NCBI GenBank assembly: GCA_018268105.1
Contig: JAFDXG010000005.1
Coordinates: 1-64,000 of the forward strand
Direction of reading: 5' to 3'
Source: Bacteroidota bacterium
Lineage (GTDB): Bacteria > Bacteroidota > Bacteroidia > Chitinophagales > Chitinophagaceae
Length of the DNA: 64,000 nt
Of this stretch, positions 63,857 through 64,000 are shown piece after piece (position 1 is the first letter of the stretch; each line of letters begins with the position of its first letter). The notes beneath the pieces are model-generated. The model had not been told where the DNA came from and did no database searches. It saw only the letters and a list, made by a program, of their open reading frames with translations. A program made the translations under genes and the position numbers.

Positions 63857-64000
63857 TTAAACAATTTGCATAGCCACCTGGTAATAGTTGTTAACTGCCG
63901 CAAGCAACTTTGTTTTTACATAATAACTATCACTAAATATTTTAAACGCAGCAAATTCGTGATTAGGAACATTAAACTCATCAAACAATAATATATCTCC
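63857..64000 (-). CDS. C-terminal end of a probable methyltransferase (truncated by window)
   Basis: 47 codons open to the window edge, reading GDILLFDEFNVPNHEFAAFKIF and KLLAAVNNYYQVAMQIV before the stop at 63857-63859. The segment resembles the end of TylF/MycF-like class I methyltransferases (LLFDEFxxPxHEFxAF), but the SAM-binding part is outside the window. It continues the minus-strand pigment gene block, where a methyltransferase would be expected. Confidence 0.55.
   Translation of the reverse strand, partial: GDILLFDEFNVPNHEFAAFKIFSDSYYVKTKLLAAVNNYYQVAMQIV

Overview
The window looks like a chromosome segment of a Bacteroidota member, most likely family Chitinophagaceae (inference). 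The evidence is the Bacteroidota-type promoter box TAnnTTTG in front of many genes, the absence of strong Shine-Dalgarno sequences, Bacteroidota-specific families (DUF4199, DUF5683, DUF2851, DUF2520, MtaB-type methylthiotransferase), the order parA-parB-DUF5683-dapB, and a flexirubin/aryl-polyene type gene set at the right edge.

Layout. 1-2200: an intact initiator tRNA-Met preceded by at least two 110-bp tandem units carrying broken copies of the same tRNA, then a repeat-rich, gene-poor stretch with one membrane protein gene and a second detached tRNA 3' end. 2200-9600: lpdA, a small isomerase-like gene, mtaB, and a run of a catalytically degenerate dihydroorotase homologue, a DUF4199 membrane protein and two glycosyltransferases. 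9600-15000: a decayed exported-protein remnant, a secreted MGH1-like glycosidase, hemN, and a clearly broken sialate O-acetylesterase pseudogene. 15000-24600: a PLP-dependent trans-sulfuration enzyme, an Omp85-type barrel, a small ORF, asnB, a D-amino-acid-dehydrogenase-like flavoenzyme, a carotenoid-desaturase-like flavoprotein, a membrane metallophosphoesterase and an FMN reductase. 24600-38850: core genes including a metallo-hydrolase, parA, parB, dapB, an Rrf2 regulator, lipA, an OsmC protein, DUF2851, maf, a UbiA prenyltransferase, a DUF2520 dehydrogenase-like protein, an alpha/beta hydrolase and topA.

38845-54485 is the accessory heart of the window. Twelve genes on the minus strand, with a divergent AraC-type regulator, combine deoxysugar functions (GH29 fucosidase, GH95-like protein, rhamnose-mutarotase-like protein, RhaT-like permease, lactonase-like amidohydrolase, Gfo/Idh/MocA oxidoreductase, Tat-exported TIM-barrel protein) with functions foreign to ordinary sugar loci: two class III CoA-transferases, two MaoC hot-dog proteins (one without its catalytic His) and a solute-binding-protein homologue with no signal peptide and no ABC partner. 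I propose an uncharacterised oxidative or CoA-dependent route for a 6-deoxysugar or acylated sugar; this is inference from gene content.

54685-57550: an ABC-type permease, a small membrane protein and tsaD. 57596-64000: a minus-strand biosynthetic block (methyltransferase-like C-terminus cut by the window edge, adenylate-forming ligase, MIO-type ammonia-lyase, FabG-like reductase, ketosynthase, acyl carrier protein, LpxL-like acyltransferase) that matches part of a flexirubin or aryl-polyene pathway. No rRNA, CRISPR array, integrase or intact insertion sequence was seen.
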